Part shown: positions 50,820 through 61,394 of the stretch, one piece after another | How positions within the stretch are numbered: the stretch's first letter is position 1 | Layout: every line of letters starts with the position of its first letter | Origin: Cristatella mucedo | Lineage: Eukaryota; Bryozoa; Phylactolaemata; Cristatellidae | NCBI GenBank assembly: GCA_009760855.2 | Contig: WPIO01000001.1 | Coordinates: 21,542,501 to 21,606,500 of the forward strand | Length of the DNA stretch: 64,000 bases | Reading direction: 5' to 3' | The notes under the pieces: generated by a model | Told to the model about the DNA's origin: nothing | Database searches by the model: none | What the model saw: only the letters and a program-made list of their open reading frames with translations | Program-made: the position numbers and the translations under genes

Positions 50820-51268
50820 CCCTTGAGCTGAAGTCCTTCGCCACATACATATCTGGCGTAACTGGTGCTAATCCTTGCAACCGCGCGACGAATACCAGCA
50901 AAATTAGTTGTTCCAGCGCTCCGCTTAAAGACCGTTGGCGACAGAAGCTTTAGCTCTGCAGGTCCTAGACTGTATAACTCGCTTCCACAATTTTTACGCA
51001 ACGGCAACTACTCTCCTGCTGCCGACTATGGCTCATTCTTTTCAGCGGTCCTGAGCTGCTACTTCCATGCTACTCACTACCTCGACTGCTCTCCTGTCTC
51101 TGCTATGCTTCCCACTTTCTCTCTGTTGCGTGAGACGAAGTCTGTTGGCTACCAAATGCGTGCCGAAAGTCGCTTAGGCTGTGAGTGCGCTATGCAAAAC
51201 TCTCCTGCGTAACACCCACATAGTCTGTATGACCTTGTGGAGTTACAGATGGCGATACATTAAAGGTG
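50820..51268 (+). mobile_element. LINE family B, 5'-truncated
   Basis: Encodes VPALRLKTVGDRSFSSAGPR, LYNSLPQFLRNGNYS and SAMLPTFSLLRETKSVGYQM, then the GGAGTTACAGATGGCGATAC tail. Close to the copy at 31965. Confidence 0.87.
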
Positions 51269-51397
51269 GCGCCTCGGAGCATTGCTACAGCGAGTCATAG
51301 ATGCTGCTCCGACACGCGCAGCTGTGCCGCCGAGGGTTGCGGAACGCGGAAGCAATCGAGAACGCTCACAACTAACTAAAAACTCCATGCGCCGCGC

Positions 51398-51540
51398 TGG
51401 TTTGGCCCAGTGGTCTATGTGCTCACCCCGACCAAGGTCTGACCGAGGTTGTAGGCTCGAGCCCCGTGGCATATGTGAAGTGCCTGAATATATATTAAGT
51501 TGTCTTGGGACGCTATACAAATGATATATGTTTGTATTTA
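51398..51540 (+). mobile_element. SINE-1, near full-length
   Basis: TGGTTTGGCCCAGTGGTCTA head, GTAGGCTCGAGCCCCGTGG B box, GTGAAGTGCCTGAATATATA tail. Confidence 0.87.
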
Positions 51541-51889
51541 TTTATAACATGTGTGACTGAAGTGAGTGCAAACTAAAATGGCCTTAAGCCAGAAATAATG
51601 CCTCTAACGAATCTCAAATCTTTTCGGGAAGGTTCCTATTCACCCGAGGCCTATAACTCACTGCAAAATGGCATCACGTCATCTTTAAGCTCAACTAATT
51701 TTAAAAAAGAAGATGATAAGCAACTTTTCCCTCACAGCCATTGGTGTGAATTGTCCTCTGGGTGCTGAAATTGAGCAACTAGTGCTAGTACATTGACAAG
51801 CTTTCTTTGCAGAATATTTAAAGTGCCTAGAAAGATATTTAGTTCTCTTGTCGTAGTCTTTTATTGTGATTCTTTATTTTGCTCATAGT

Positions 51890-52100
51890 AGTAATAATAA
51901 TAAGAATAATAATACACTTGAGAAAGCGCCCTCAGAGAATCTCTCTTCCTAGGCGCTTTACATTTTGCTGTAAAGGGAAATGCGATTGAATGGTGAGTGG
52001 TACCATGCTTAATAAACGACGTGAATAACATGGTTAGGGGTGACATGCACAGAGTCAGCATGCAAGTGTGGTTAGTGGCAGCATACACAGTGTCAGCACG
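51890..52100 (-). mobile_element. LINE family A 3' fragment
   Basis: AATAATAAGAATAATAATACACTTG tail region and the GGTTAGGGGTGACATGCAC block in minus orientation. A short family B tail (CTTTGAGGAGTTACAGAGGG) follows to 52155. Confidence 0.82.
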
Positions 52101-52379
52101 CCCACTTAGACTTAGTCTTTATGGCTTTGAGGAGTTACAGAGGGAGATACACACACGCACACACGCATAAGTTCAGAGCAAGAAACATCTGCATTATGGT
52201 ACACACGTGGCGGGAATTTTTTTTAGCCTAGCTTCAACCAACTCTTCATCGCCAATGCGGCGGCCGCCGACAGCGGAAGCCAGCGCCACGCAGGCTAAAT
52301 GCTAGCCGCCCGACATGGCCCACCCCACCAACAGCGGCGGAGATTGGGGGCGTGTGCATAGATACATGCAGTGTGAGTA

Positions 52380-52551
52380 CAGTCGACTCTGCGTGTAAGA
52401 ATATTGGTTATAGGAATACCCGCTTATAAAAATAGCATTTTTTTGATCGTAGATTATATAAATATTAGTTTCACCACACATATGGGAATAATCCTCATAT
52501 ATGAATGGCAATTTGCTGGCCATAGCTTATTCTTACGAGCGGAGTCGACTG
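52380..52551. mobile_element. pogo/Tigger-like MITE, copy 2
   Basis: 172 bp, flanked by TA on both sides, termini CAGTCGACTCTGCG... and ...GCGGAGTCGACTG. Same layout and internal blocks as 24659-24832. Confidence 0.78.
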
Positions 52552-52927
52552 TACATATCTATGGGCGACTCTGAGCTACTTGCTCAAGTTTTCATATACA
52601 ACTTCAGAAATAATTAACATAAATATAAATAAAATAAATAATTATTTATACACATATTTAGTTTAAAGCCCCTGGGACGGCGTAGCGTTTACACATTTAG
52701 TTTAAGGCAAGCCCTCCGGACGGCGTAGCGATTAACTGCGGCCACGTTACAGGCTGCCATTTTCTGCTTACTCGTGGTGAGGTGTTGGTGGTGCGGAGGT
52801 AGTGGCTCCGCATGTATCGTGCGCATGTGGCCGTTTAACCGGTTTTGGTGATTTCCGTGTCAGCTGGAGTCCTCCCGAATGCTGCAGATGTGCTTGTATT
52901 CTTTTACTGTGCCCTGATTAGCAGTCG

Positions 52928-53095
52928 ATGGCGTTCTTTATGAATGCGCTAGCCAGCGATGGAGCTGTGGTATCGCCCCACTTCAGAATGGACGCCAAGA
53001 TCTTTGACCACATCTTTGACTATAGCGAGCAGCTGTCGGAGTGTCCAATACGTGAGGGTATATTGTCGTATAAAGGCCCTGATGTTAAAGTCTAG
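52928..53095 (+). CDS. Small ORF (55 codons) in exon 1 of the snoRNA host gene
   Basis: Starts ATG GCG TTC TTT and reads MAFFMNALASDGAVVSPHFR, then MDAKIFDHIFDYSEQLSECP, ending VKV and TAG three bases before the intron 1 donor (GTAAGT at 53099). Composition looks protein-like and it is wholly contained in one exon. No family recognised. It could be a real micropeptide or an upstream-type ORF that shapes decay of the spliced host RNA. Confidence 0.4.
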   Translation: MAFFMNALASDGAVVSPHFRMDAKIFDHIFDYSEQLSECPIREGILSYKGPDVKV

Positions 53096-53133
53096 CACGT
53101 AAGTTTATACTACATACTTTTAAGTCGCTGATT

Positions 53134-53192
53134 TAGTGTGATGATTACCACCGCCCCAGGCTGATGTTTGTGACGATTGGCGTTCTGACTTG
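53134..53192 (+). ncRNA. SNORD31-like: C/D-box snoRNA, SNORD31/U31-like, copy A1 (intron 1)
   Basis: C box GTGATGA 53138-53144, D' CTGA 53161-53164, C'-like GTGACGA 53170-53176, D box CTGA 53185-53188. The guide ACCACCGCCCCAGG precedes D'. Its core CCGCCCCAG is complementary to the LSU rRNA string CTGGGGCGG, as in human U31; the base next to D' is G where U31 has T. Confidence 0.83.
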
Positions 53193-53326
53193 CTAGCTTG
53201 CTGTTTTGAGTTCAACTTGGTGATATTCAGGCAATTCAATAAGGTAATATATATTTCAGATGGTGAAAAAAACACCCGAGCATACTTAGTAAGTAAACTG
53301 ATTTTTTGTTTGTGTACTATTTGCCT

Positions 53327-53390
53327 TCATAATGATGAATAATCACCGCCCCAGTCTGAACATGCTGACTGACTGGTAGTTCTGATACGC
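53327..53390 (+). ncRNA. SNORD31-like: C/D-box snoRNA, SNORD31/U31-like, copy A2 (intron 2)
   Basis: C box ATGATGA 53332-53338, D' CTGA 53356-53359, C' TGACTGA 53366-53372, D CTGA 53382-53385. The guide CACCGCCCCAGT next to D' is identical in its core to human U31 as I recall it, and C' TGACTGA also matches. By the D'+5 rule it would direct 2'-O-methylation of the second G in ACUGGGGCGG of large-subunit rRNA. Confidence 0.9.
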
Positions 53391-53546
53391 TTATTAATCG
53401 CCATGAAGTTAAAAATTAATTTTTCGATTATTAATGAAAATATGTTCTTGCAGGTGGTCGGTTCCAAGGCATGCAAATAATTCAGCATCGTTAATGGATT
53501 AAAAGGTATTATTGCATGCGTCTACTGCTGCATTAATCAGTTTGAC

Positions 53547-53618
53547 CGAATATGATGACTACTATTTTGCACAATTCTCAGAACAACACATGTTGTCGGT
53601 TTGACGATGCTGACCGCT
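53547..53618 (+). ncRNA. C/D-box snoRNA, second type, copy B1 (intron 3)
   Basis: C box ATGATGA 53552-53558, D'-like CAGA 53579-53582, D CTGA 53610-53613, with GTTTGACGATG just before the D box. Nearly the same as B2 in the segments TGATGACTACTA, TTTGCACAATTCTC and GGTTTGACGATGCTGACC. The two possible guides (TATTTTGCACAATTCT before D', TCGGTTTGACGATG before D) could not be matched to a target. Confidence 0.78.
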
Positions 53619-53801
53619 GCGGTGTAGCTGCCGTTAATAGCTGTTTTGTTTTGTTTAAGTCGTGCTTATAAGCTGCGCTTGTTTTTTGTAGATGTTCTTA
53701 ATAGGAGCCCCTCGTCAGAATCAACTTATTGCATGTTTTGTGATGTTGTAAAAGCGATACTAACATGTAAGTAAACTGTTTTCTTACATTTCTATGTGTT
53801 T

Positions 53802-53865
53802 GTAAAATGATGAGTAATCGCCGCCCCAGTCTGAATTTTCTGACTGATTGGTAGTTCTGACCCAA
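53802..53865 (+). ncRNA. SNORD31-like: C/D-box snoRNA, SNORD31/U31-like, copy A3 (intron 4)
   Basis: C box ATGATGA 53807-53813, guide CGCCGCCCCAGT, D' CTGA 53831-53834, C' TGACTGA 53841-53847, D CTGA 53857-53860. Very close to A2 throughout, including GGTAGTTCTGA. Confidence 0.9.
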
Positions 53866-54023
53866 AAAAATACCTGTTCGATATCGGTGTTTTCTTCTTT
53901 TTATTGTTAATGAATGTGGCGTTTTGTAGTCTGGCTGGTGCAGAAGACATGATAGTTCATCAAGGGCCGCCGAGTTGAGGATTATCATGGTAATTTTGCT
54001 TACACAACGTCGATTACTTAATC

Positions 54024-54100
54024 TGGCAGTATGTGATGACTACTACTTTGCACAATTCTCTGAACAAATATGTTGTTGGTTTGACGATGCTGACCACTGC
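54024..54100 (+). ncRNA. C/D-box snoRNA, second type, copy B2 (intron 5)
   Basis: C box GTGATGA 54033-54039, D' CTGA 54060-54063, D CTGA 54090-54093. A terminal stem can form between GCAGT (54026-54030) and ACTGC (54095-54099). Same type as B1, with a canonical D' where B1 has CAGA. Confidence 0.82.
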
Positions 54101-54236
54101 AATACTGCTGCTAGTTGTATTGCAGTAAAGTAAATGTATCTAAAGCTGAGAATTAATTTTTTCAGGTAGGCATTTATCAACAACCAAGCCAGCTACCGAT
54201 TAGCATTCGTGACAATTCTTATTGGTTTCATTTGCT

Positions 54237-54242
54237 AATAAA
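54237..54242 (+). terminator. Polyadenylation signal of snoRNA host gene
   Basis: AATAAA about 71 bases into the last exon, followed by T-rich sequence. Confidence 0.65.
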
Positions 54243-54299
54243 TTTGTCTTACACTTATTTCTTAGCGATCGTGTGGCCCTGAAAGCATGCTTTGCTGTA

Positions 54300-55050
54300 G
54301 CACACTTAATGTGCTTGTACTCATGAGTCTAGCTGCTCGATCTCTGCATGTTGCCATTTATGACAAATGACCATCTTGATAGCCTGGCCTATTCATCTCT
54401 GGAAATTACCCTTACCTCTAAGCGATTGCTAATAACTACATTTAATTGCACTAAACCACAGCAAAGAAAATGCATTTTGCTGTGCATTGAGCAAAGGAAG
54501 TCATGCGCAATTGTAGTTTTCAGCGTGTTTTGAGAGGCAGTGGATTTGTCGGCAGACTGCCTAGTCGGCTAAAGTCATATTGTGAAACCCAAATTTCACA
54601 GTACAGGAATTTGTTTGTCAAACATAGTGCCGTTTGAATGGATAAGCTATCTACATCGGAGCTCAGATTTGGATTTACACTGCCTGGCGTTTACTAAACG
54701 GAATCCTGTGCAGCCTTCGAGGTGATATCGGCTAGGTCCCAATGAAAAAAGCTCTGCTAGGGGTACTCGGCTGTTCTGGTACACAACTAACCAGTTGGGA
54801 AATACTGATTCAAAGTGCTGCTCGGCTCGTCAGCAAGCTAGAATTGATAAATGTACGTCATTAACTACCAATTTGCACGGATCTTGTAGTTCCGGTCTTA
54901 GTCTCACCGATTGAGCAAAAGCAGCGTTTGCGGCCAAGATCATACACGATCATGATCGGTAAAGTGCTTGCAAGCAATCAGCTAGGGGTCACTAGGTAAG
55001 GCGGTAATTTTTTGCAACTGAGGCCGTGGGTGTAATGTAACGGAAATTCT
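54300..55050. other. Intergenic, nothing recognised
   Basis: No gene-like frame or repeat family identified here. Confidence 0.5.
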
Positions 55051-55054
55051 CCGT

Positions 55055-55512
55055 TTGTGACTTAAAACCTACTAAAACTATTGGGTGCGGGAGTTTTTTT
55101 GTACAGCTTAAGAGGCTTTTGGTAAGCGTACGGTTTGACTTCACCTTGTACACAACAAAGAAAGTGGAAAGCATAGAGTCAGAAGAGCTGTTGAGGTAGT
55201 GAGTACCAGGGAAGTAGTTGCTCACGACGGCTGGTAAGGATGTGCCATAGTCGGCAGCAGGAGAGTAGTTGTCGTTGTAGTCTAGGACATGTGAGCAAAA
55301 AGCTGAGGAATGGAGCTGCTAATTTATTGTCCACAGGCCTGAGGGCAGGAGGAGGCTGAAACTGGTGCAGCAATTCAGCTATGTATGGAGGAGCCAAGCC
55401 CTGGTGGGTATGGGTCAGAACTAGGCTGTGTATCCATTGACCAACCAGAAGCCATCCTAGCTCTTCTAGCAAAGGAAATACATGGTCAACCCTCAGGGAT
55501 TTGCAAGCTGAT
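55055..55512 (-). mobile_element. LINE family B, degenerate
   Basis: The minus strand encodes LLEELGWLLVGQWIHSLVLT, HQGLAPPYIAELLHQFQPPP and RPVDNKLAAPFLSF with indels. Confidence 0.8.
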
Positions 55513-55527
55513 GACGCATTTGTGATA

Positions 55528-55584
55528 CAGTTATGGCTCTTCTGCCGCTACACAAATGAGGCTGTTAAATCAGCTAACATCATT
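55528..55584 (+). mobile_element. SINE-2 3' fragment
   Basis: TTATGGCTCTTCTGCCGCTA and GAGGCTGTTAAATCAGCTAA match the 3' half of the copy at 25131. Confidence 0.75.
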
Positions 55585-56982
55585 GAGGTGAAAACTCGCC
55601 TGTCCACAGCGGCTGGTGGAAACTGCAGGATTTATAAGGAACCGTGAGAAATTTGCTTCGGAAGGTGGGCCTGAGTCTTCTCAACCTAGCTGGTGAGCCC
55701 GCCCCACTGCCGAACTTCTTAGTTAACGGAGGAAAATCTGTAAAGGAGGAAAATATATTAAATAATTCTTATGACGAACATAAACTTTAACCTCAGGCAC
55801 AGTAGTGCCACAAACTTTCTTTAACTACTTGGACGCAGATCACACCACGAGATAGCAACGATTGAGATTAGCTTAACTGTAAGCTTAGCCCGATTCTTCG
55901 ATTCAAAAGCTCTATATCGTAGCAAACTAAGTGGTCAGTTGTTAAAAGGAGCTCTGTGCTCCTTTCGTCAAAAATGAAGGGTATCGATTGGATGTCTGTT
56001 TACAGTGTGTTGTCATTGCCACATGGAAATAATCTTGCTGGATACCTGGAAACAAAAAATGTGCCGCAAAAAATTAATACGTTTTTCCTAAACGTCCTTG
56101 ATTATTCAGCAGCATCCGTTCTTCGTTCAGAAAGACAGATAGTTCCTTGAGCTAATACCACCTGCGATCGACAGTCGACAGCGTCTAAAGACACTCCTAC
56201 TCAGGCGACGTGAGCAGCTTGCACTGTCATGTCGTTTATGTAGTTGGACAAAAACAGTACACAACGGTCAGTCTATATAGGTATTCCGGGATATACCGTC
56301 AATCTAGGATCGATGCAATGATGCCAGCGGACCGCAATCATCATAGGAGCCTGTAATGTACGAGGTACGATGGGCTCTTTGCACGGTCCACTTATTTGGC
56401 GATCCTTACTCTCGCCGATGTTGACGCCAGGTACAACCTAGGCTTTCACTTTTATTCGGATGACAGGCAGCTGTACTTATGCTTTGATTCTTGCCGGCCT
56501 TCCAGCAAGTCAATTCTCTCCGCTCTCTTGCTGCTTGCATTGCTGACATTCACACTTGGATAGCAGCAATCTTTCTCAAATTGAATAAATGCCAATAAAG
56601 CGAAGTTACTAGTTAAGTGCAAACATAGTAGGACTCGGAAATTGGTAAACCTGTCCCTTTAATTGGTTTCTGCACTATATCTCACGTGGAGTCCGAACAA
56701 AATCTAGGTGTCCTGGTTCCTGAGTTACCTTTCACTAGATGACTACAACAGCTACACAGTCAAGTCTATGACTACTTGCAGCTACAAAGATATCACATCC
56801 AAGTTGGTCAATGCATTTGTGACATCCTCTCTCGATTTCTGTAGCTTGCTACACTTGGTCTACCGGCCTGTACAGTCAGCTGCTTATACTTGGTGCAAAA
56901 CTCTGCAGCTATGCTTGTTTGTCGTGAACGTTGGAGTTGTCACATTAAAGTTATTAAGTTAAGCTGATTCAATAGCCTCATT

Positions 56983-57120
56983 TCTACTGCGGTAAAAGAG
57001 CCTTCACGGCAATCACGAACGCTTGCAGGCGGCAATAAAGGATTGACCACTGCAGGACTCAAACCCACGACCCGCGTCGTTAAGAACGAGCACCTTACCC
57101 CTGGACTAAGACCGGGGCAA
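56983..57120 (-). mobile_element. SINE-2, minus strand
   Basis: GGCAATAAAGGATTGACCAC, the B box complement GGACTCAAACCCACGACC and GAGCACCTTACCCC, matching the minus-strand copy at 47145. Confidence 0.75.
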
Positions 57121-57242
57121 TTACGCCAGTTCTCTTCGACCTTCTCCAGCTCCCCATTAAGCAAGTGTCGACTCCAAGGTTTTGAAACTTGATTTTAGGT
57201 CTTCATTCTCTTGCTCCTTCTCTTACTTACCGAACTAGTGCC

Positions 57243-57395
57243 TAAGCTGGTTTGATCCAGTGGCTAAGGTGCTCGCCCCGACCGAGCCTGGCTGGGGTCA
57301 TGGGCTCGAGCCCCTAGGTATATGTGAAGCGCCTGAATAGAGATTAAGTTCTCTTGGGGTGCTATGCAAATGAATTATATTTTAATTATATTTAA
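57243..57395 (+). mobile_element. SINE-1, near full-length
   Basis: GGTTTGATCCAGTGGCTAAG, ATGGGCTCGAGCCCC, GTGAAGCGCCTGAATAGAG and TTCTCTTGGGGTGCTATGC, then an AT-rich tail. Confidence 0.88.
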
Positions 57396-57621
57396 TCAGG
57401 CTAGGCATCGTACTACTCGCTCTTCGTATTCGAGTCGTTTAGTTGTGACTCGATCCAGTCTGAAATCCTTTGGAGACCGCGTCTTTAGTTCGTAGGCTCC
57501 CAAAGCCAGGAACTCACTCCTTACTGACGTCACGACTTTCCTTACGTGGAATTTAAAAAGAAGCTAAAAACGCATCTGTTCCTCACAGCTTTGTCGGGTC
57601 TGTGTGAATTATACCCGCCAG

Positions 57622-57795
57622 CCGTGATGGCACACTAGGTAAGGTGGTTGCTTTTCAAGACCTCGGTTCCGTGGTCGTGGGTTCGAATCCTATGGTCGGT
57701 GATCCTTTATCACCGCCGAAAGCGCTGATAATAGCCATAAAGGCTCTTATGTCTTTATATAAAAGAGGCTAACAATCAGCTAGTATTTATTTATT
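57622..57795 (+). mobile_element. SINE-2, near full-length
   Basis: GTGATGGCACACTAGGTAAG head, GTGGGTTCGAATCCTATGG B box, AGCCATAAAGGCTCTTATG body and GAGGCTAACAATCAGCTAG with a TATTTATTTATTT tail. Confidence 0.85.
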
Positions 57796-57950
57796 TAGTG
57801 TACTTATGCGTGCTGACGCTGTGCATGTAATCACAACCGCATCGACGTGCTTCCCTTACAACATCGATTAAGTGCCAAGACAGAGAGATTTAGTTCTTTG
57901 AGGGCGCCTTGCAGATAAAATTGCTATATTTTTATTGTCATTAATTAAAT

Positions 57951-60130
57951 AACGCTTTGATGACACGCCTGCTCATCACTTTTCACAATTCAATGCACAA
58001 TTCAATATTCAATTTTCTTGAAGTTGTAGCGGCATGGGCAGATTAGTAATTTATCTCCCTTGATATTCTTACATTATGCTGATCATAGTTGCCCCAGCGA
58101 AGTAGTGTTGTATTACAAAGAGCACAACGTAAGAGTATCCACAGCGACTTTTTAATGGGACTCGCTCATGGACTCACACACATTCAAAACTATATATGTT
58201 GATAACACAAAGAAAGTACGCGTAAACAATCCTCACTCATAAGCGGCCGTTAACTAGGACATTAAATAACTTTTAAAAATCCAAGTGTTAACAACCCTTA
58301 AAAATCCATTTCACGAAGAAGTGCCACATGTATGTAGTCAGGCAGCGAAAGGCAATGTGTACAGCTTGTACGTCAGCAGTTAAGTAGCGTCAGTAAGGAA
58401 GCATTAATACCTATAAACATGAACAACAGCAGCTAACGAGAAGCTTAACAAATACAAAAACTAGTCGCTTTCTTGCTCCAACATGCACAACTCATCGACC
58501 ACGAGCTAAGAAAGCATATCGAAAGCAATTAACAACTGAAAACATTAACAATCTATTTTGGAGAAGCTACGTGAATATTTCTATGGGTATATAGCGAGAA
58601 GACCAATAAAGTTACGTACCGGTGCCTTTTTATAAATGATAATTAATATTAAAGCTGGTAAGCAATCATTACTGTTACGGCAAATTAATATTAGTAAATT
58701 AACGGTAACAGCGAATGACTGCTTGCATGCCCAGACTTGCGACGTTGATTTTACGGTCAACAATTTGTTTCATCTTTGTACACTTGAAAACCTGACATAA
58801 CTGTTCCAGTCGTTCCTTTGCGTGCCCACCTGAAAGTTGAAGGCACTGAAGAGCATTGTCAGTCTTTCCCAATCGTAGTGTGAGATGACCGTTTGAAACT
58901 CCTTTCCACGTGTAATCGAATTATATAAGAATGACATTAGGAACTCTTTAGAGCGCTCAGACCCTGTGAAGTACTCACTTCCTTATACATCCTTACGGAC
59001 TGGCTTTTATATAAAAATAATACTATGATTTTAAAAATTACTAGGGAAGGACTTAATGACTTAAAGACCATCAGCCCCTTTAAGGCAAGTGTCCATCCGT
59101 CCATCCAGTAAATAATTTAAAGTGTTGGAAATCCTTCAAAGGAATGTAATTTCCGATTCGCGACGGAGCTTCCGTCAGACTATTAACTTTTATATTTAAG
59201 AACCATCATTACTTTTAATAATAGCCTGTGGTTTGTACTGCTCCCAGAGAGAACTTATTCTTTCTACATGCTTTGCTGCAAATCGCTACGACAGAATCGA
59301 TTCTTGTGGAATGGAGCATCAAAGGGTCATACTATGTCTACTGAAGTGTCATACTACGACAGCAGCCACAGTCACCAAGAAACGAGAACGCCCGACTAAT
59401 CCTCCTCCACCTGCAACCGTCCAGGTAGATCCCGGGGAAGACTAAAATGGCTTCAGTAACTTGGCGAACTTCCGAGTCAGACCTCACCAGTACGTCTTGG
59501 TAAGCCTCAGCTCACTTAAGACATCGTTTATTGTGGAAGCACGGGTAGAGGTGCTCTCCATTTATCTTTGCCTGCACCTCAAATTGTCGACGGCTGGAGG
59601 AAAGCTCAGCAGCTCGTCTTGTCTGTCAGGCTCAAAGGCAAAGGCTGCCACATCCCACCACTTCCACCTGAGCTTTATTGACTCCCTTCGGAGCATCGAG
59701 ACTGAAGCTTGAGGAGCCTCTCTCTGACCTCTGACCTACGGCGCGTGTCTCTTCACTTAGTTGCACCAGCCTACCTATTAAACTTCGTGGCTCCTTGCGT
59801 ATTTTCGCTTCGTACTTCGTCCTCGGCTTCCAGTCTTCTCAAAGTTCCTGGCATTTAATTGAAACGATTTGGTAATCGAGCCTGCAGCTTGTTATGCACC
59901 AACAAGTCGTCAGGTTAGTTTTCTCTTTATCCCAACGAACTTAATTTGTTTCCTGTGTGCTTTTCGTGCTTACCTGTGCACGATTCACTGCATGCTACGA
60001 TGCAGAGGTCAAACGGATCGGTTGCCATGCATCCATGTTTGCTTTAGGATGCCTGTCCTAAGCACAATACTTATTGATTTTTGCACGACTGTTGTTGTTC
60101 ACATCATTAACCCTTGGCTAATTATTCTGT
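57951..60130. other. Intergenic, nothing recognised
   Basis: Short open frames at 59233-59712 (+) show no family resemblance; no splice framework was evident. Confidence 0.5.
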
Positions 60131-60144
60131 TGGAGCGAGTTTTA

Positions 60145-60192
60145 AAGCTCCTAGATAGAGACGTGGTTCTCTTAGTGTGCTATACAAAGGAC
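60145..60192 (+). mobile_element. LINE/SINE 3' tail remnant
   Basis: AAAGCTCCTAGATAGAGACG and TTCTCTTAGTGTGCTATAC resemble the shared LINE/SINE tail. Confidence 0.6.
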
Positions 60193-60229
60193 CTATTAGT
60201 ATTGTTATCGTAAAGTGGGTTAGGTCTTA

Positions 60230-61390
60230 CGTCAGTAGGAAATGTTACAGCTTAGTTGTAAATGGCTGTCAGTCATCGAGGGCCCTTAAACGTGACACCA
60301 CGTGTCATTTCCTCTAGCATACGTCATCGCCGACGGTAATCTTGGCTTTTCTTTTTATGCCGACGTCACCCAGCTCTACGCTACGATGACGTCCGTCTAC
60401 CATTCTAAGCCTTGGGCTGCATCAGACTCACCTCCCTTGCTGTCTACACCGATGGCACTTATACTTAGATTGCCATCAACTTAATGAACAATAAGGCCAA
60501 CCCAATAGTTATGAGCAAGTCTATTGTCGCAACAAGTTGGAAAACCTCACCCTCAAGATTGCTTGATTTAGCATCACTGTCACTCCAGTGATATCTGCCC
60601 GAAATCTGGGCGTGCTGTTCCAATTCGACTTATCCCTGGATAAGAAGGTTGAATTCACTGCCAAGTCTACCCATTGGCAGCCGAGGAGAGTAGTCAAAAT
60701 TAGGGTCTGCGTGCAACAGTCAAATCAGCTCTTGCGCGATTGCAGAGATTCTCTTAATTCAGAGCTTGCGGCCTGTGCCCTAAACTGTCTGCAGCTGGTT
60801 CTAAACTCTGCAGCTCGGCTGGTCTGTCGTCAACGGCGTAGCTGCTACATCGCATCACTCTTGTTTGAGCCTCACTTGCTCCCTATCGCGCATCGAATTG
60901 CCTGCATGAACCTCTCATTGGTTTGCAGTTCACTTCACTCACTTAAACCAGATTACCTATACGACCTCGTTGCTCATGCAATGTGCTCTCGCACCACTCG
61001 CTCTTCGAGTTCGAGTAGCCTCTCAGCCTTTAGCTAAAATAAATCTCTTGGTATTAGAGCCTTCAGCTCATACGCCAGAGCGGAATTCGCTATCGCTTCT
61101 GGATTTTGTCACCACCTGCATTGACTGGGAATGCCCCTGATTATCTCTTTTTTCTTTTCGACTTTGCTGCCCATGATTCGTAAGTGCTGCTAGCCAGGGC
61201 TTCCAAAAAAAACGGTGGGCCGAGTGCCTTGATGTGTGCTTTTGCACAATTGTCGAAGTAAAATAACATGCAAGTCATTTTAATCCTTGGTTATTGCTTC
61301 CCCTGTAGGAATTTAAAAATCCCCGAATGGAGCTCTAATTCTCTTGGTGCTAGGCAAATGACTTATTATTATTATTATTATTCTATTGTT
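60230..61390 (+). mobile_element. LINE family A, old copy
   Basis: Degenerate RT: GNLGFSFYADVTQLYATM (the YADD motif has become YADV), [39 protein letters not shown] and HLLPIAHRIACMNLSLV, ending in GGAGCTCTAATTCTCTTGG and a TTATTATTATTATT tail. Confidence 0.85.
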
Positions 61391-61394
61391 ACTA

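Larger units (their letters stand above)
52898..54260 (+). ncRNA. snoRNA host gene: six exons, five introns, one C/D snoRNA per intron
   Basis: Introns 53099-53259, 53289-53453, 53506-53691, 53767-53929 and 53990-54165 all have GT-AG borders with clear polypyrimidine tracts, and each contains exactly one C/D-box unit. The D box lies 71, 68, 78, 69 and 72 nt before the acceptor, the spacing typical of intronic C/D snoRNAs. Exons 2-6 are short (29, 52, 75, 60 and about 95 nt) with no long frame. A polyadenylation signal AATAAA is at 54237-54242. The architecture resembles the vertebrate UHG/SNHG1 gene, which hosts U31. The start is not defined; 52898 is a guess at a pyrimidine-rich start (TTCTTTTACTG). 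Confidence 0.87.
56380..57950 (+). mobile_element. LINE family A, old copy with three nested SINEs
   Basis: RT-region sequence AACCTAGGCTTTCACTTTTA / TTCGGATGACAGGCAGCTGT (the [11 protein letters not shown] region), ACATCCAAGTTGGTCAATGC and later GACTCGATCCAGTCTGAAAT and GGAGACCGCGTCTTTAGTTC, ending in the tail at 57872-57920. It is interrupted by SINE-2 (minus) at 56983-57120, SINE-1 at 57243-57395 and SINE-2 at 57622-57795. Confidence 0.8.

Noticed and set aside
53231-53243. 13-nt exon in the snoRNA host gene
   Set aside because: It would leave a 16-nt intron; using the acceptor at 53259 gives a D box to acceptor distance of 71 nt, consistent with the other four introns.
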